From: Planctomycetota bacterium
GTDB lineage: Bacteria > Planctomycetota > Brocadiia > Brocadiales > Brocadiaceae
Direction of reading: 5' to 3'
NCBI GenBank assembly: GCA_016188675.1
Contig: JACPHJ010000093.1
Coordinates: forward strand, 1 to 64,000
DNA length: 64,000 nucleotides
A model generated the notes under the pieces. That model ran no database searches and was not told the origin of the DNA. It saw only the letters and a list, made by a program, of their open reading frames with translations. The stretch's first letter is position 1. The number at the start of each line of letters is the position of its first letter. This document shows positions 25,885 to 35,320 of this stretch, piece after piece. The position numbers were made by a program, and so were the translations under genes.

Positions 25885-26388
25885 GCCCACGAAATACACG
25901 AAAAAACACTAAAAAATTATCTATTTACCTACGGTACGTCCATTGGCCTTTCATCTGTCAAAATAAATCTCTCATATTCTAATTTAGGATAATGACCAAA
26001 ATTAGCGAGTATGCCCAACTTTAATCCAGATGCGTTTAGATAATTAAGAACTTGCGCTTTATGCTCATCCACAAGGTTTGAAACTGCTTTAATTTCAACA
26101 ATTATTTTATCATAACATACAAAATCGGGTTTATACGTTTGCTTTAATTGTTTATCTCTGTATGTGAGCTTTAATTCTTCGCAAGATTCAAACGGAATTT
26201 CTTGCCCTTCAAATTCAATTTCCAGGCATTCGTGGTAAACATTCTCTAGAAACCCACATCCCATTGCTTTGTAAACATTAAAACAAGCCCCCATGATGGC
26301 ATAACTTTCATCAGGATATAAGATTCCAGACATAGTTCAACTTACCCAAAATTTTTCTTTTTCGCGTAATTTCGCGTATTTCGTGGGC
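25885..26388. mobile_element. GxxExxY cassette flanked by inverted repeats
   Basis: GCCCACGAAATACACGAAA at 25885 faces its inverted copy, which reads TTTCGCGTATTTCGTGGGC at 26370-26388. Only one gene lies between. The cassette leaves about 7 bases to the hyfG-like stop and 9 to the hyfHI-like start, so the original gap would have been about 16 bases. No transposase is present. Confidence 0.72.
25929..26333 (-). CDS. GxxExxY protein
   Basis: The 134-aa protein belongs to the GxxExxY (PD-(D/E)XK nuclease-like) family: GFLENVYHECLEIEF near residues 27-41, KPDFVCYDKIIVEIKAVSNL near 68-87 with the expected D and ExK, and HKAQVLNYL. The family is widespread, often in multiple copies, and its role is unknown. 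It lies alone inside an operon for a hydrogenase-like complex, on the same strand, between inverted repeats. It is a passenger, not a subunit, in my reading. Confidence 0.9.
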   Translation of the reverse strand: MSGILYPDESYAIMGACFNVYKAMGCGFLENVYHECLEIEFEGQEIPFESCEELKLTYRDKQLKQTYKPDFVCYDKIIVEIKAVSNLVDEHKAQVLNYLNASGLKLGILANFGHYPKLEYERFILTDERPMDVP

Positions 26389-26395
26389 CATATTC

Positions 26396-27988
26396 TTATA
26401 AATCAGTACAGGAATAACATAACTCGAAACTCTTATTAATCAGAGGAAAATCCGGAACGATGTTGCCGGGAATCGTATAAGGAATAGACGGCCAGTTACA
26501 GAAAGAAGGGGAACGCACCTTATATCGGAATAGCATATTGTTAGGCGCTGTCATGATCCAGTAAATATCTTCGCCCCGGGGAGATTCCACATAGCTCAAT
26601 GCCTGTTTATAAGGTGGAAGTTCCTTCTTCGGGGTTTTTACAGGACCTTCCGGCATTTTATCAAAACACTGTTCAATGATAGAAATGGATTGATAAACCT
26701 CATCGATCCTTACTTTCACCCTTGCACACACATCGCCTTCATCATAATAGACAGGAATATCGAATTCGACTTCATCATAAGCGGCATAGGGGTGATTAAT
26801 TCTGGTATCCCGGCAAATGCCTGATGCCCTTGCAGGCACGCCAACTACGCCAAGCCCTTTGGCATGCTCTAAAGAAAGTATTCCGGTAGTCTCTATTCTG
26901 TCAAGGAAAGAGGACGATTGAAACATAATGTCAGTGAGTTCTTTAAAGTCCTTTTTCACGCGATTCAGCAGGTCTAAAATATACCTTTTCAAGTCGTCAT
27001 TAATATCGAAACGTACACCGCCGATTGTAAGCATACCTCTTAAATAGCGGTTTCCACAAATAGTTTCATTAAGGTGCTGTATATACTCACGAATCCTGAA
27101 ACCATGTGACCCGCACATTAAAAAGGAAGCTCCGACACAAATATTGCCAACATCGCCTATATGGTTGTAAAGTCTTTCCAATTCCAGAATGATAGTTCTT
27201 ATAAATTTTGCGCGCGGCGGTATTTCAATACCCGCTACCTTTTCAATAGCCTGGCTATAGCCGGTCGCATGCGAGGCAGCGCAGACACCACAGATACGCT
27301 CGGCAAGAAACAACGCCTTTGTATAAGGCGTAGCTTCGAAGATTTTCTCTGTGCCCTTATGGGTATAAAATAATTTTGCGTCTAAATAGAGAATTGAATC
27401 CCCTACTGCACTAAATCTGAAATGTCCCGGCTCTATAATACCGGCATGGATTGGACCAACAGGTATCTCAAATACGCCCTCGCCGTTAACCCGAACAAAA
27501 GGCAGTTTTGATTCAAGATGGGGCAGCCTCGTATTCTTATCAAAATCTTTCCTGAGTGGATATGTATTTTCCGGGAAATTGCCGTGTAATACAAGCGTAT
27601 AAGGAGCCGGGTGCCCAACAGGTTCAAGTCCAAACATGTCCTTTATTTCACGCTCATACCAATGAGCGGCAGGAATATATGGGGTAATAGATGGGAAATC
27701 AGGAAACTGTTCGCTTACAGGAACATAAACGATAAAAAATAAATCTTTGTCCGGTAAAGAAAAGACGTAATAAATTGTAAAATTTTTACTGAGGCTTCTT
27801 TCATCATTGCAAATGATGGACGAAAGAGGCGCCTGGAATATTTTGTGGGTATAAGTACAAACATCTACAAGATTATCCTTATTTGTGGAGATGTAGATCT
27901 CATTTTCCAATGCGCCCTTAGCGACCGTTACATTCCCTCTGAACTGATTCAATATATTGTCGAGATAGGGTTGTCTGTTGATACTCAT
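26396..27988 (-). CDS. hyfG: Hydrogenase-4-like large subunit (HyfG/HycE type)
   Basis: The 530-aa protein fuses a NuoC-like N-terminal part (about 1-150; HWYEREIKDMFGL at 109-121) with a NuoD/[NiFe]-hydrogenase large-subunit part. It keeps both nickel-site CxxC motifs: RICGVC (C233, C236) and C-terminal LCYSC (C524, C527). The second lacks the usual Asp-Pro before it (FELCYSC instead of DPCxSC). The chain ends three residues after C527, so there is no C-terminal tail to be removed by a maturation protease. It is therefore probably a group-4-type hydrogenase, but metal loading is unproven. Its ATG overlaps the preceding stop (TAATG), implying coupling. Confidence 0.87.
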   Translation of the reverse strand: MSINRQPYLDNILNQFRGNVTVAKGALENEIYISTNKDNLVDVCTYTHKIFQAPLSSIICNDERSLSKNFTIYYVFSLPDKDLFFIVYVPVSEQFPDFPSITPYIPAAHWYEREIKDMFGLEPVGHPAPYTLVLHGNFPENTYPLRKDFDKNTRLPHLESKLPFVRVNGEGVFEIPVGPIHAGIIEPGHFRFSAVGDSILYLDAKLFYTHKGTEKIFEATPYTKALFLAERICGVCAASHATGYSQAIEKVAGIEIPPRAKFIRTIILELERLYNHIGDVGNICVGASFLMCGSHGFRIREYIQHLNETICGNRYLRGMLTIGGVRFDINDDLKRYILDLLNRVKKDFKELTDIMFQSSSFLDRIETTGILSLEHAKGLGVVGVPARASGICRDTRINHPYAAYDEVEFDIPVYYDEGDVCARVKVRIDEVYQSISIIEQCFDKMPEGPVKTPKKELPPYKQALSYVESPRGEDIYWIMTAPNNMLFRYKVRSPSFCNWPSIPYTIPGNIVPDFPLINKSFELCYSCTDL

Positions 27989-29463
27989 TATGCATTCCTT
28001 ACAATATCGTAGATATTCCGAAGTACTTCACGCAACAAAGGCGGTACGTAAAAACTGATAATCAGAACAAAAAATAAAAGGAAAAGCATAGCTGCTGTGG
28101 TAAATTTACTTGTTTCGCCCTTTGAAATATTCATAGTGGGTGTACCAAAGATCATCCTGTACATATTATAGATAAATCCTATAAAAATAAGTGTAATGCA
28201 TACTATAAGCACGGATGAGAATACAATGATGAATGAATTTCCACTTGCAAAACCACCAGCAAGAACCAAAAACTCACTAACATATATATTGAGAGGGGGA
28301 GTGCCAGTAATGGCAAATACTCCTATTGCCAGGATCGTCCCTGTAACAGGAAGAGTTTTAATGACACCTCTTATATTTTCCATTTCCGTCGTTTTGTATT
28401 TTAAAAATAGGTTTCCTGCGCAGAAAAATAAAAGTGATTTTGCTACGGCATGATTAAATGTATGCAGTTCCGCACCATAAACACTATACATACCGCCAAA
28501 ACCTATTCCAAGAGCAATAAACCCTATGTGCTCTACACTGCTAAAGGCTAACAGGCGCTTATAATCCTTTTGTATAAGAATAAACGGTATCGAAACAATG
28601 ACGGAAATGAGCCCAAAAATCATCAAAAGGGTACACGAATACTCGCTTCCAACACATTTAGATGTAAGGATATGGTATCGAATGATGCCGTACATTGAAC
28701 AATTTATTAACACACCAGAAAACAAAGCACTTATTGGAGAAGGCGCCTGGCTATGTGCATCAGGAAGCCATGTGTGCATTGGAGCCAAACCTGCTTTTGT
28801 TCCATATCCTACCAGAACAAAAAGGAATGCAAGCTTCATTAAACGCGGTTCGAATTTATCAGCCACAGCTCGTAAATCAGACCAGTTCAATGCATATCCA
28901 ATTTCACCAAGAACACCTTTCGCTGAATGATAGGTTAATATAACACCAAAGAGAGCTAACGTAATGCCGACAGAACAGAGTATTATATATTTCCACGCTG
29001 CCTCTTGATGTTGTTTTTTATTGTAAAAACCCACTAAAAACGTAGTTGCTAATGTAGTACCCTCAATGGCAACCCACATAACGCCCAAGTTGTTTATCAC
29101 GCAGACCAACAACATGGTAAAAATAAACATATGGAATAGGAAATAGTACCATTGCAGTTTCTTTTCTGATATTACACCGTCATGTAGTTCTGCCTCCATA
29201 TATCCTGCCGAATACAGGGCTGCCGCAAATGATACAATAGTAACAATCTGCGTTGTGAGAATACTTAACGCATCTACATAAAAGAAATTATTAAATCCCT
29301 GAATTGAATGGTAGGTATATATATTATAATTGAGATATATATTATAGACTAAAGCTATAAAACTACCGGCAATACTTATGTATTTTGACACACTGTGTTT
29401 TTTTATAAAAACACATATAGTAGCTGTTACTACCGGTATAATCAAAAGTAGTAAAATTATCAT
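27988..29463 (-). CDS. hyfF: HyfF-like membrane subunit (NuoN/M/Mrp family)
   Basis: The 491-aa membrane protein has about 14 TM segments and the antiporter-family signature residues: VAIEGTTLATTFLV (TM5 glutamate), GYGTKAGLAPMHTWLPDAHSQAPSPISALFSG (TM7 lysine) and FNHAVAKSLLFFCAGN (TM8 His/Lys). These residues form the proton channel in complex I-like systems. It is a second antiporter-like subunit besides the HyfB-like protein. It is directly adjacent to the HyfE-like gene (TAG then ATG) and overlaps the large subunit gene. Confidence 0.88.
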   Translation of the reverse strand: MIILLLLIIPVVTATICVFIKKHSVSKYISIAGSFIALVYNIYLNYNIYTYHSIQGFNNFFYVDALSILTTQIVTIVSFAAALYSAGYMEAELHDGVISEKKLQWYYFLFHMFIFTMLLVCVINNLGVMWVAIEGTTLATTFLVGFYNKKQHQEAAWKYIILCSVGITLALFGVILTYHSAKGVLGEIGYALNWSDLRAVADKFEPRLMKLAFLFVLVGYGTKAGLAPMHTWLPDAHSQAPSPISALFSGVLINCSMYGIIRYHILTSKCVGSEYSCTLLMIFGLISVIVSIPFILIQKDYKRLLAFSSVEHIGFIALGIGFGGMYSVYGAELHTFNHAVAKSLLFFCAGNLFLKYKTTEMENIRGVIKTLPVTGTILAIGVFAITGTPPLNIYVSEFLVLAGGFASGNSFIIVFSSVLIVCITLIFIGFIYNMYRMIFGTPTMNISKGETSKFTTAAMLFLLFFVLIISFYVPPLLREVLRNIYDIVRNA

Positions 29464-30129
29464 CTATTCCTTGAGCTCCTTTAAGAAGTCAGTATCAATG
29501 GTGTCAAAGGATTCCTTGATTCTATATACATAAATCCCCATAATAATTACGCTCACCAGGATATCGAAAAACAATCCTAATTCTACAATGAGCGGCATAC
29601 CGTAAGACGTGGACAATGCGGCGAAAAACATACCGTCTTCCATCGTAATAAGTCCAAGAATTTGGGTAATAGCCTGCTTTCTGCTTATCATGACGTAGAA
29701 GCCAAGAAGAGTAATGGAAAGCGCGATGGGTAAGCAGTGCCGCATGAAGGTATTTTCAAATTGGATAATATTTTGTGTAGAATAAAAAGCAATAAGGATA
29801 ATACCGCAAGCCAGTAAAAGAGATAACGTATAGTTAATATAAGATTCCTGCTCTTTTTTGATATTAATTTTTTTGACGATATAGAAAAGAAAACCAGGGA
29901 TAACGATTACTTTTAGTGCCAATGAGATGACGGTAGTAATATAAATATGGTGGATACCGGAAAAACAGGCAATCAGACCGCTTGTCAACGTTAATATAAA
30001 AGATCGAAAGGCATAAGCCCATATACAATTCCTTAATCTGCTTGTGCCAACGAGTACTATTGAAGCCATAAGCATCAAAACTGCAAGAATATCAATCGTC
30101 CTGGAATTTACAATAATCTGTTGCGTCAT
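29464..30129 (-). CDS. hyfE: HyfE-like membrane subunit
   Basis: The 221-aa protein has about six TM segments. Its order and size match HyfE, which joins NuoK-like helices with extra helices and is found only in hydrogenase-4-type complexes. It includes a buried glutamate in LGLITMEDGMFFAAL (about 150-165) and another in VELGLFFDILV, as expected for the K-like helices. It lies between the HyfC-like and HyfF-like genes with 6-base or zero spacing. Confidence 0.84.
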   Translation of the reverse strand: MTQQIIVNSRTIDILAVLMLMASIVLVGTSRLRNCIWAYAFRSFILTLTSGLIACFSGIHHIYITTVISLALKVIVIPGFLFYIVKKINIKKEQESYINYTLSLLLACGIILIAFYSTQNIIQFENTFMRHCLPIALSITLLGFYVMISRKQAITQILGLITMEDGMFFAALSTSYGMPLIVELGLFFDILVSVIIMGIYVYRIKESFDTIDTDFLKELKE

Positions 30130-30135
30130 TATTTA

Positions 30136-31086
30136 TTACCTTACTACATACAGCGATATAATAGCCAGAATAGATAAAATAAATGCTGTGCCTAAAAGGT
30201 TTGGGATTCGAAACAACCTGAGCTTTGCAAAAGACATTTCTACTATAACAATCAAAAAGGCAAAAAAACCAATTTTAACAACATAAAGGGCAACTGCGAT
30301 TATTAAGCCGGGAAAGGTAAGGCCGTCTGCAATACCCCACGGTAAGAATGTATTAACCAGTATCGTTAGCAACAAAAGCAATTTCATTAAAGATGCCCAC
30401 TCTGTCACCGCCAAATAGCGCCCGGAAAACTCAAGGACCATTCCTTCGTGTATCATTGTCAGTTCAAGATGAGTAAACGGATTGTCAACAGGAATTCTGC
30501 CTGCTTCTGCGATAATAACAACGACGAATGCGGCAAAAGCCAGGATAAGTGACGGGTTCAGCAGGAGAATGCTATCATTAAGCAGTGTATTTGTTATATT
30601 ACTTAAATTGGTAGAACCGACTGTTAAGGCAACGGTAAATATCGACAGTATCATGGCAGGCTCAGCCATGGAAGATACCATCATTTCCCTACTTCCACCC
30701 ATACCACCAAATGCACTGCCGGTATCAAGTGAAGTTAAAACAAGGAAAAACCTTGCCAGTGCAAATAAATATATGATAAGTATTATATCGCCGGTAAAAT
30801 TCAGTGGGACTTGGGCTGACAAGACAGGTACGAGTAATGAGATTATTAAAATCGAAACAAACGTTACATATGGCGTTGCTCTAAAAATCCAGGAGGACGT
30901 TTCAGAAACAACAGCATCTTTCTGGAGCAATTTTACCAGATTATAGTAAGGCTGAAAAATGCTGGCGCCTCTTCGGCACTGCAGCCTCGCCTCAATTTTA
31001 TTAATAAACCCCTTTACAAGAGGCGAAAATCCTACGATAACAACAAGCTGGAGAATAGGAAGAATAATATTTGAAGTCAAGAGCAT
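30136..31086 (-). CDS. hyfC: HyfC/HycD-like membrane subunit (NuoH type)
   Basis: The 316-aa polytopic protein corresponds to HyfC/HycD, the NuoH-like subunit that links membrane and peripheral arms. It has the GFINKIEARLQCRRGASIFQPYYNLVKLLQKD-like first loop, RIPVDNPFTHLELTMIHE near 185-202 and EFSGRYLA, which are hallmark H-type loop motifs. About eight TM segments. It lies 6 bases from hyfE-like and 15 bases from the hyfB-like gene. Confidence 0.88.
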   Translation of the reverse strand: MLLTSNIILPILQLVVIVGFSPLVKGFINKIEARLQCRRGASIFQPYYNLVKLLQKDAVVSETSSWIFRATPYVTFVSILIISLLVPVLSAQVPLNFTGDIILIIYLFALARFFLVLTSLDTGSAFGGMGGSREMMVSSMAEPAMILSIFTVALTVGSTNLSNITNTLLNDSILLLNPSLILAFAAFVVVIIAEAGRIPVDNPFTHLELTMIHEGMVLEFSGRYLAVTEWASLMKLLLLLTILVNTFLPWGIADGLTFPGLIIAVALYVVKIGFFAFLIVIVEMSFAKLRLFRIPNLLGTAFILSILAIISLYVVR

Positions 31087-31101
31087 ATTCTTGTTAATGT
31101 A

Positions 31102-33135
31102 TTATTTTCCGACAAATATAATCAAAATTATCAGTGTTATAAAGATATAGGTAAGGTAAATATGAATACTGCCTGTATGTACCCACCTTACCTTGGTAGA
31201 TATATCCAAAACAAACCGGGAGACAGGGCCGTAAAAATACCTTTCGAATATCGGTGAAACCTCACTAATATAGGAAATAGACTTAACAAAATAATTAGGG
31301 ACAGAATATTCGGTACTTACTTCGCGCCGAGGCCTGTATAAATTACTAAAGATCGTTTTAAATGGTCTTGTAAAGGCAGTGGCAGTGTATTCCAGTCTGG
31401 GCTCAGGGGATCTTCCACATGTCCAGGTTTCATAGGATTTTCTTATAAACCCTGGTCTTATTAAAGTCAGTGCACCAAATGTTATTGCCAAAAGAATCAA
31501 GCCAAAAACGGCTGCGCTTTTCGACGATAGTTCCGTAAAATTGGTACTGACGGTCTTCATTTGCAACCAATCATAAGAAGTAAGCGCATTCACAATATTT
31601 ATGCCAAGAATTTGCGTGTTCACACGGTTGATAGCAACCATAATCGTTGAAGGGAAAAGGCCCATAAATACACAAAGCCCGGCCAAAAGTCCCATACTCA
31701 CATACATAACAACAGGGACTTCTTTGGCATGTTTTGCATGTTCTGTGCGGGGCATCGCAAGAAATGAAATCCCAAACGCCTTAATAAAACAGGTAGCGAC
31801 CAATGCGCCTGTTAAAGCAACGACAGCGCCGCAAATTATAGTTACTATTTTTATGATAACAGATGGGATGTTAAAACCATTTAACAGTGACTGGAATATA
31901 AACCACTCGCTTATAAATCCATTTAAAGGCGGTATGGCGGAAATGGATAATGCAGCAATAAGGAATAGTGGTGCAGTGATCTGCATCCGTTTTATTAACC
32001 CACCCAATTCCTCAATATTTTTTGTATGTGTTGCATAATAAATATTTCCTGCACCACCAAAGAGTAAACTTTTAAATACGGCATGATTTATTAAGTGATA
32101 AAGCCCAGCCATCAGTGCCAGAGAGGATAATGCCATCAGATTGTATGACTTAAAAATCATTGATAATCCAATACCAATAATGATGATACCATTATTTTCT
32201 ATACTACTGTATGCAAGTAAGGTCTTTATGTCCCTTTCCATAAGGGCATAAAGAATACCCAGTATAGCAGAAGAAGCGCCAACCATAAGAACCACGACCC
32301 CCCACCACGGCGGGCAAGGCGCTAAAAACTCAAAATAGAATCGTATAAAACCATAGATAGCCGTTTTAATCATCACGCCGGACATAACCATCGAAACATT
32401 GCTGGGAGCGGCAGGATGCGCCATGGGAAGCCAAAGATGTAACGGGAAAATGCCTGCCTTGATGCCAAAGCCAATTATCACCAAAAAGAACACTATGTTT
32501 TTGTATATCATTGGCATGCTGCCGCCGATACGCCTGAAATCATCAAAACCAAAATCCCACGTCCCTACATGAGCAAACATTATGAAAAAGGCACTAGCTA
32601 GAAGCGCCGAACCAACATGCGCCATGATAATATAAGTAAAACCTGCCTTCATATTAGCAGGATTTTCATGCTCAAAAATCACAAGGAAGAAAGATACTAT
32701 TGTCATCAACTCCCATACAATCATAAACACTACCGCATTATTAGCAGTAACCACAAGGAGCATAGAGACAAGGAAGAGATTGTAGAGGAATCCCAAAAAT
32801 CGGGTATCACGTTTGTTAATGTATAATTGTGTATAACCTATTGAGTAAATGGCAGCTACAAAACTGATGGATGATATGGCAAGAATAAAATACGAGGAAA
32901 CAGAGTCTATTAAAAAATTATATTTAATAATGGCGTGATAGATTGAGAAATCAAGACGTACCGTAGCGCCGGTAGAAAGCAAGATTACCGCCGTTGCAAT
33001 ACTAAAACAGGAGGCAATAGCAGCTAAAACAAGCGATATGAAATTTCCAATCCTCTGCCACTTGGATAAACATAAGGCAAACAGGCCACCCGCAAGATAC
33101 AAAACTAAAGATACGATAAACAGATGTTCAGCCAT
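31102..33135 (-). CDS. hyfB: HyfB-like antiporter-type membrane subunit
   Basis: The 677-aa protein has about 14-16 TM segments and belongs to the NuoL/Mrp family: FMIVWELMTIVSFFLV (TM5 glutamate), GFGIKAGIFPLHLWLPMAHPAAPSNVSMVMSG (TM7 lysine), YSSIENNG and LYHLINHAVFKSLLFGGAGN (TM8 His/Lys). A C-terminal soluble/amphipathic region (about 560-650) resembles HyfB. It is preceded by a 163-base gap that contains a possible promoter, so the hyf-like genes may be transcribed separately from dabAB as well. Confidence 0.88.
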   Translation of the reverse strand: MAEHLFIVSLVLYLAGGLFALCLSKWQRIGNFISLVLAAIASCFSIATAVILLSTGATVRLDFSIYHAIIKYNFLIDSVSSYFILAISSISFVAAIYSIGYTQLYINKRDTRFLGFLYNLFLVSMLLVVTANNAVVFMIVWELMTIVSFFLVIFEHENPANMKAGFTYIIMAHVGSALLASAFFIMFAHVGTWDFGFDDFRRIGGSMPMIYKNIVFFLVIIGFGIKAGIFPLHLWLPMAHPAAPSNVSMVMSGVMIKTAIYGFIRFYFEFLAPCPPWWGVVVLMVGASSAILGILYALMERDIKTLLAYSSIENNGIIIIGIGLSMIFKSYNLMALSSLALMAGLYHLINHAVFKSLLFGGAGNIYYATHTKNIEELGGLIKRMQITAPLFLIAALSISAIPPLNGFISEWFIFQSLLNGFNIPSVIIKIVTIICGAVVALTGALVATCFIKAFGISFLAMPRTEHAKHAKEVPVVMYVSMGLLAGLCVFMGLFPSTIMVAINRVNTQILGINIVNALTSYDWLQMKTVSTNFTELSSKSAAVFGLILLAITFGALTLIRPGFIRKSYETWTCGRSPEPRLEYTATAFTRPFKTIFSNLYRPRREVSTEYSVPNYFVKSISYISEVSPIFERYFYGPVSRFVLDISTKVRWVHTGSIHIYLTYIFITLIILIIFVGK

Positions 33136-33207
33136 AGAACTGATTATCCGGGATTAATTACACTTGTAATTTTTCGAAGCGCACAACCGCCGAAGCAAAG
33201 GATGATC

Positions 33208-33236
33208 ATTTTACACTCAAATATTTCCCTGTTCAA
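33208..33236 (-). promoter_or_regulatory. Candidate sigma70-type promoter before hyf-like genes
   Basis: On the minus strand TTGAAC, a 17-base spacer and TAAAAT end about 73 bases before the hyfB-like ATG at 33135. The match is moderate. It would allow hyf-like genes to be expressed without dabAB. Confidence 0.4.
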
Positions 33237-33298
33237 ACAAAATTTCTTAAACAGTTTGCCTCTTGCTTCAGTAAAAAGCAACAGGCGCTGTCAAACGA

Positions 33299-35260
33299 CT
33301 ACGACGACCGGTATGCCATCTCATAAACTGATTTTGAATGCGGTCCGAGGAACACGCGCGCGTACATCCGGATGAGGGACAGTCCGTCAATGACGTAGCT
33401 CAGCGAAACCATTATGGCCAGTATAACCTGGTCTTCACGGATGTGGATAAAGATCAGGTCTTCCCCCACAAAGGTCGGCGAGATCGGAAAACCTGATACC
33501 CCCAGACATGCCAGCAGAAAAACAAAGGCAAATTTCGGATGGCGGTACGAATGACCGTGAAACTGGTCCATGTCAATGCTGCCTTCGTGAATGCGCAGCC
33601 ACCGGAGACAAAAGAACCCTACGATTCCTGCCACGACAATACCGCTTAAATAAAGACGATCCTCATTAAAATAGAACCGTTCATTGACTGAAATAGACAG
33701 CGCAATCCAAAAGTGGTGCATCATCACCAGCATCCAGCTCAAACGCGCCATTTTTCTTTCGGCAAACGATTTCAACACCATAATCAGGGCGATGGAACAG
33801 AACAGGTAAGGAAGAGATTTTTCAACGGGTTCCGGAAGCAGTTCCCTGAAGTAAATAAGAGCCACGCCTGCGAGATAAGCCGGGATACCGAAATAGACAA
33901 TCCGACTGAGAGTAAGAAAATCCAACCTTTTTCCCAACCGCTTTAATGGATTCCACATATAACGATACATCAGTGAATCAAGGTTCCATTCTTTCAGACA
34001 CCACATATATATGGTATATTCAATCTTTTTGGGAAGAGAATCTTCGTAAGTGTGCACGCGGGGTTTGAAGTTGTAGAACTGTTCCCGTATCAGGTAACTC
34101 ACCACCGAAGGAGAAACTAAAAGCTGGTACGCCCGCAGGAAGGCGTTTCCGGCAAAGTGAACAAGGGCAACCTCCTCTAAACCAGCAGCTATTTCAATGA
34201 ACATAATCCCAATTTGTGCAGCAGAAGCGTAAGCAATCTGGGTTTTTATCGTTGACTGCACCCGAGCAATCCCCGTTGCAATGATACTGGTCGTTAATCC
34301 GATTACACCGATAATAATCCGAACGGCTAATTGATGCTCCCAAAATGGCATCGTACGCAGCAGTACAAATACGCCTATGTGAACGGAAAGACTACCGTAA
34401 AAAATGGCGCTGGATGGAGTGGGACCTTCCATGGCGCGCGGCAGCCACGAGGTAACCGGCAGTTGCGCCGACTTTGCTATCGCTGACATCAATATCGTCA
34501 GGGAGATAAATAAGCCCATAAGTGTGTTCGTTTGGAGGTGTGCGTTTACCAATTCATGATTACTCAACTGCAAAAAGGATACATTGCCGTGCCATAGGTG
34601 ATGGCTCAGCCACATGGCAAGTATCAGCCCTATGTCGCCAAGGCGATAAACGGAAACTACTTTTACGGCATTTTTTGCGGGCAGATAGCGGTCACGGTAA
34701 AAGGCAATCAGCAGGAAGGAAGAGATGCCCAGCATTTCCCACCCGATAAAAAGCGTTTCCATGTTGCCGGAGAAAACGACAATATTGTACCCTAGGTAAA
34801 ATAGGAGAATCGTACTGAAGAACCTTTTATAGCCTTCTTCACGATGCAAGTAATAGCGGCTGTAAGCGGCAACCTGGAAAAGGACGATGTCGCCCACTAT
34901 CAGGTAGGTAGCTGTAACTTTGTCAAAATAAAAACTAAAATAAAATGAGTATTTGGAAGTTTGGTAGAGCACCCATCCCGGCAGGTCCAGGATAGGATAA
35001 TGCTGTACAAGCCAATATATAATAAATCCGGCAGCGGTCAGCAAATGCAAACCTACGGTGGTGAAAGCTACGCAGGAAATAACCTTTTCATTTTTCTTCG
35101 GAATTGACCAGCTTACCAGAAATCCTAATATCGGGAGCAGAATAAAATACGGAAGGAACATTGCCATGTCTCCCGTTTTATACATCGTCGATATATAAGA
35201 TGATAAACTTTCATTCGGTATTTGAGGTGATTGCATAGTTCCATTCTCCACGGAAATCAT
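33299..35260 (-). CDS. dabB: DabB-like proton-translocating subunit, copy 1
   Basis: The 653-aa protein is a NuoL-family membrane protein of the kind found next to DabA: about 13-14 TM segments, IGWEMLGISSFLLIAFYRDR near 172-191 (TM5 glutamate) and SWLPRAMEGPTPSSAIFYGSLSVH near 275. In characterised DAB systems, DabB is thought to bring in cations (H+ or Na+) to energise DabA. Several possible ATGs lie near the N-terminus. It follows dabA copy 1 by 60 bases and precedes the hyf-like genes by 163 bases. Confidence 0.86.
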   Translation of the reverse strand: MISVENGTMQSPQIPNESLSSYISTMYKTGDMAMFLPYFILLPILGFLVSWSIPKKNEKVISCVAFTTVGLHLLTAAGFIIYWLVQHYPILDLPGWVLYQTSKYSFYFSFYFDKVTATYLIVGDIVLFQVAAYSRYYLHREEGYKRFFSTILLFYLGYNIVVFSGNMETLFIGWEMLGISSFLLIAFYRDRYLPAKNAVKVVSVYRLGDIGLILAMWLSHHLWHGNVSFLQLSNHELVNAHLQTNTLMGLFISLTILMSAIAKSAQLPVTSWLPRAMEGPTPSSAIFYGSLSVHIGVFVLLRTMPFWEHQLAVRIIIGVIGLTTSIIATGIARVQSTIKTQIAYASAAQIGIMFIEIAAGLEEVALVHFAGNAFLRAYQLLVSPSVVSYLIREQFYNFKPRVHTYEDSLPKKIEYTIYMWCLKEWNLDSLMYRYMWNPLKRLGKRLDFLTLSRIVYFGIPAYLAGVALIYFRELLPEPVEKSLPYLFCSIALIMVLKSFAERKMARLSWMLVMMHHFWIALSISVNERFYFNEDRLYLSGIVVAGIVGFFCLRWLRIHEGSIDMDQFHGHSYRHPKFAFVFLLACLGVSGFPISPTFVGEDLIFIHIREDQVILAIMVSLSYVIDGLSLIRMYARVFLGPHSKSVYEMAYRSS

Positions 35261-35320
35261 TCCGGACGAGATTCATAGCAAAAAATTCCCAACATTGCTC
35301 TGTCAAAAAAATATATAAAA

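Noticed and set aside
27988-33135. Respiratory complex I (nuo) operon
   Set aside because: There is no NuoA, J, K, E, F, G or I set; order, HyfE and the CxxC motifs of the large subunit fit hydrogenase-4-type complexes better.
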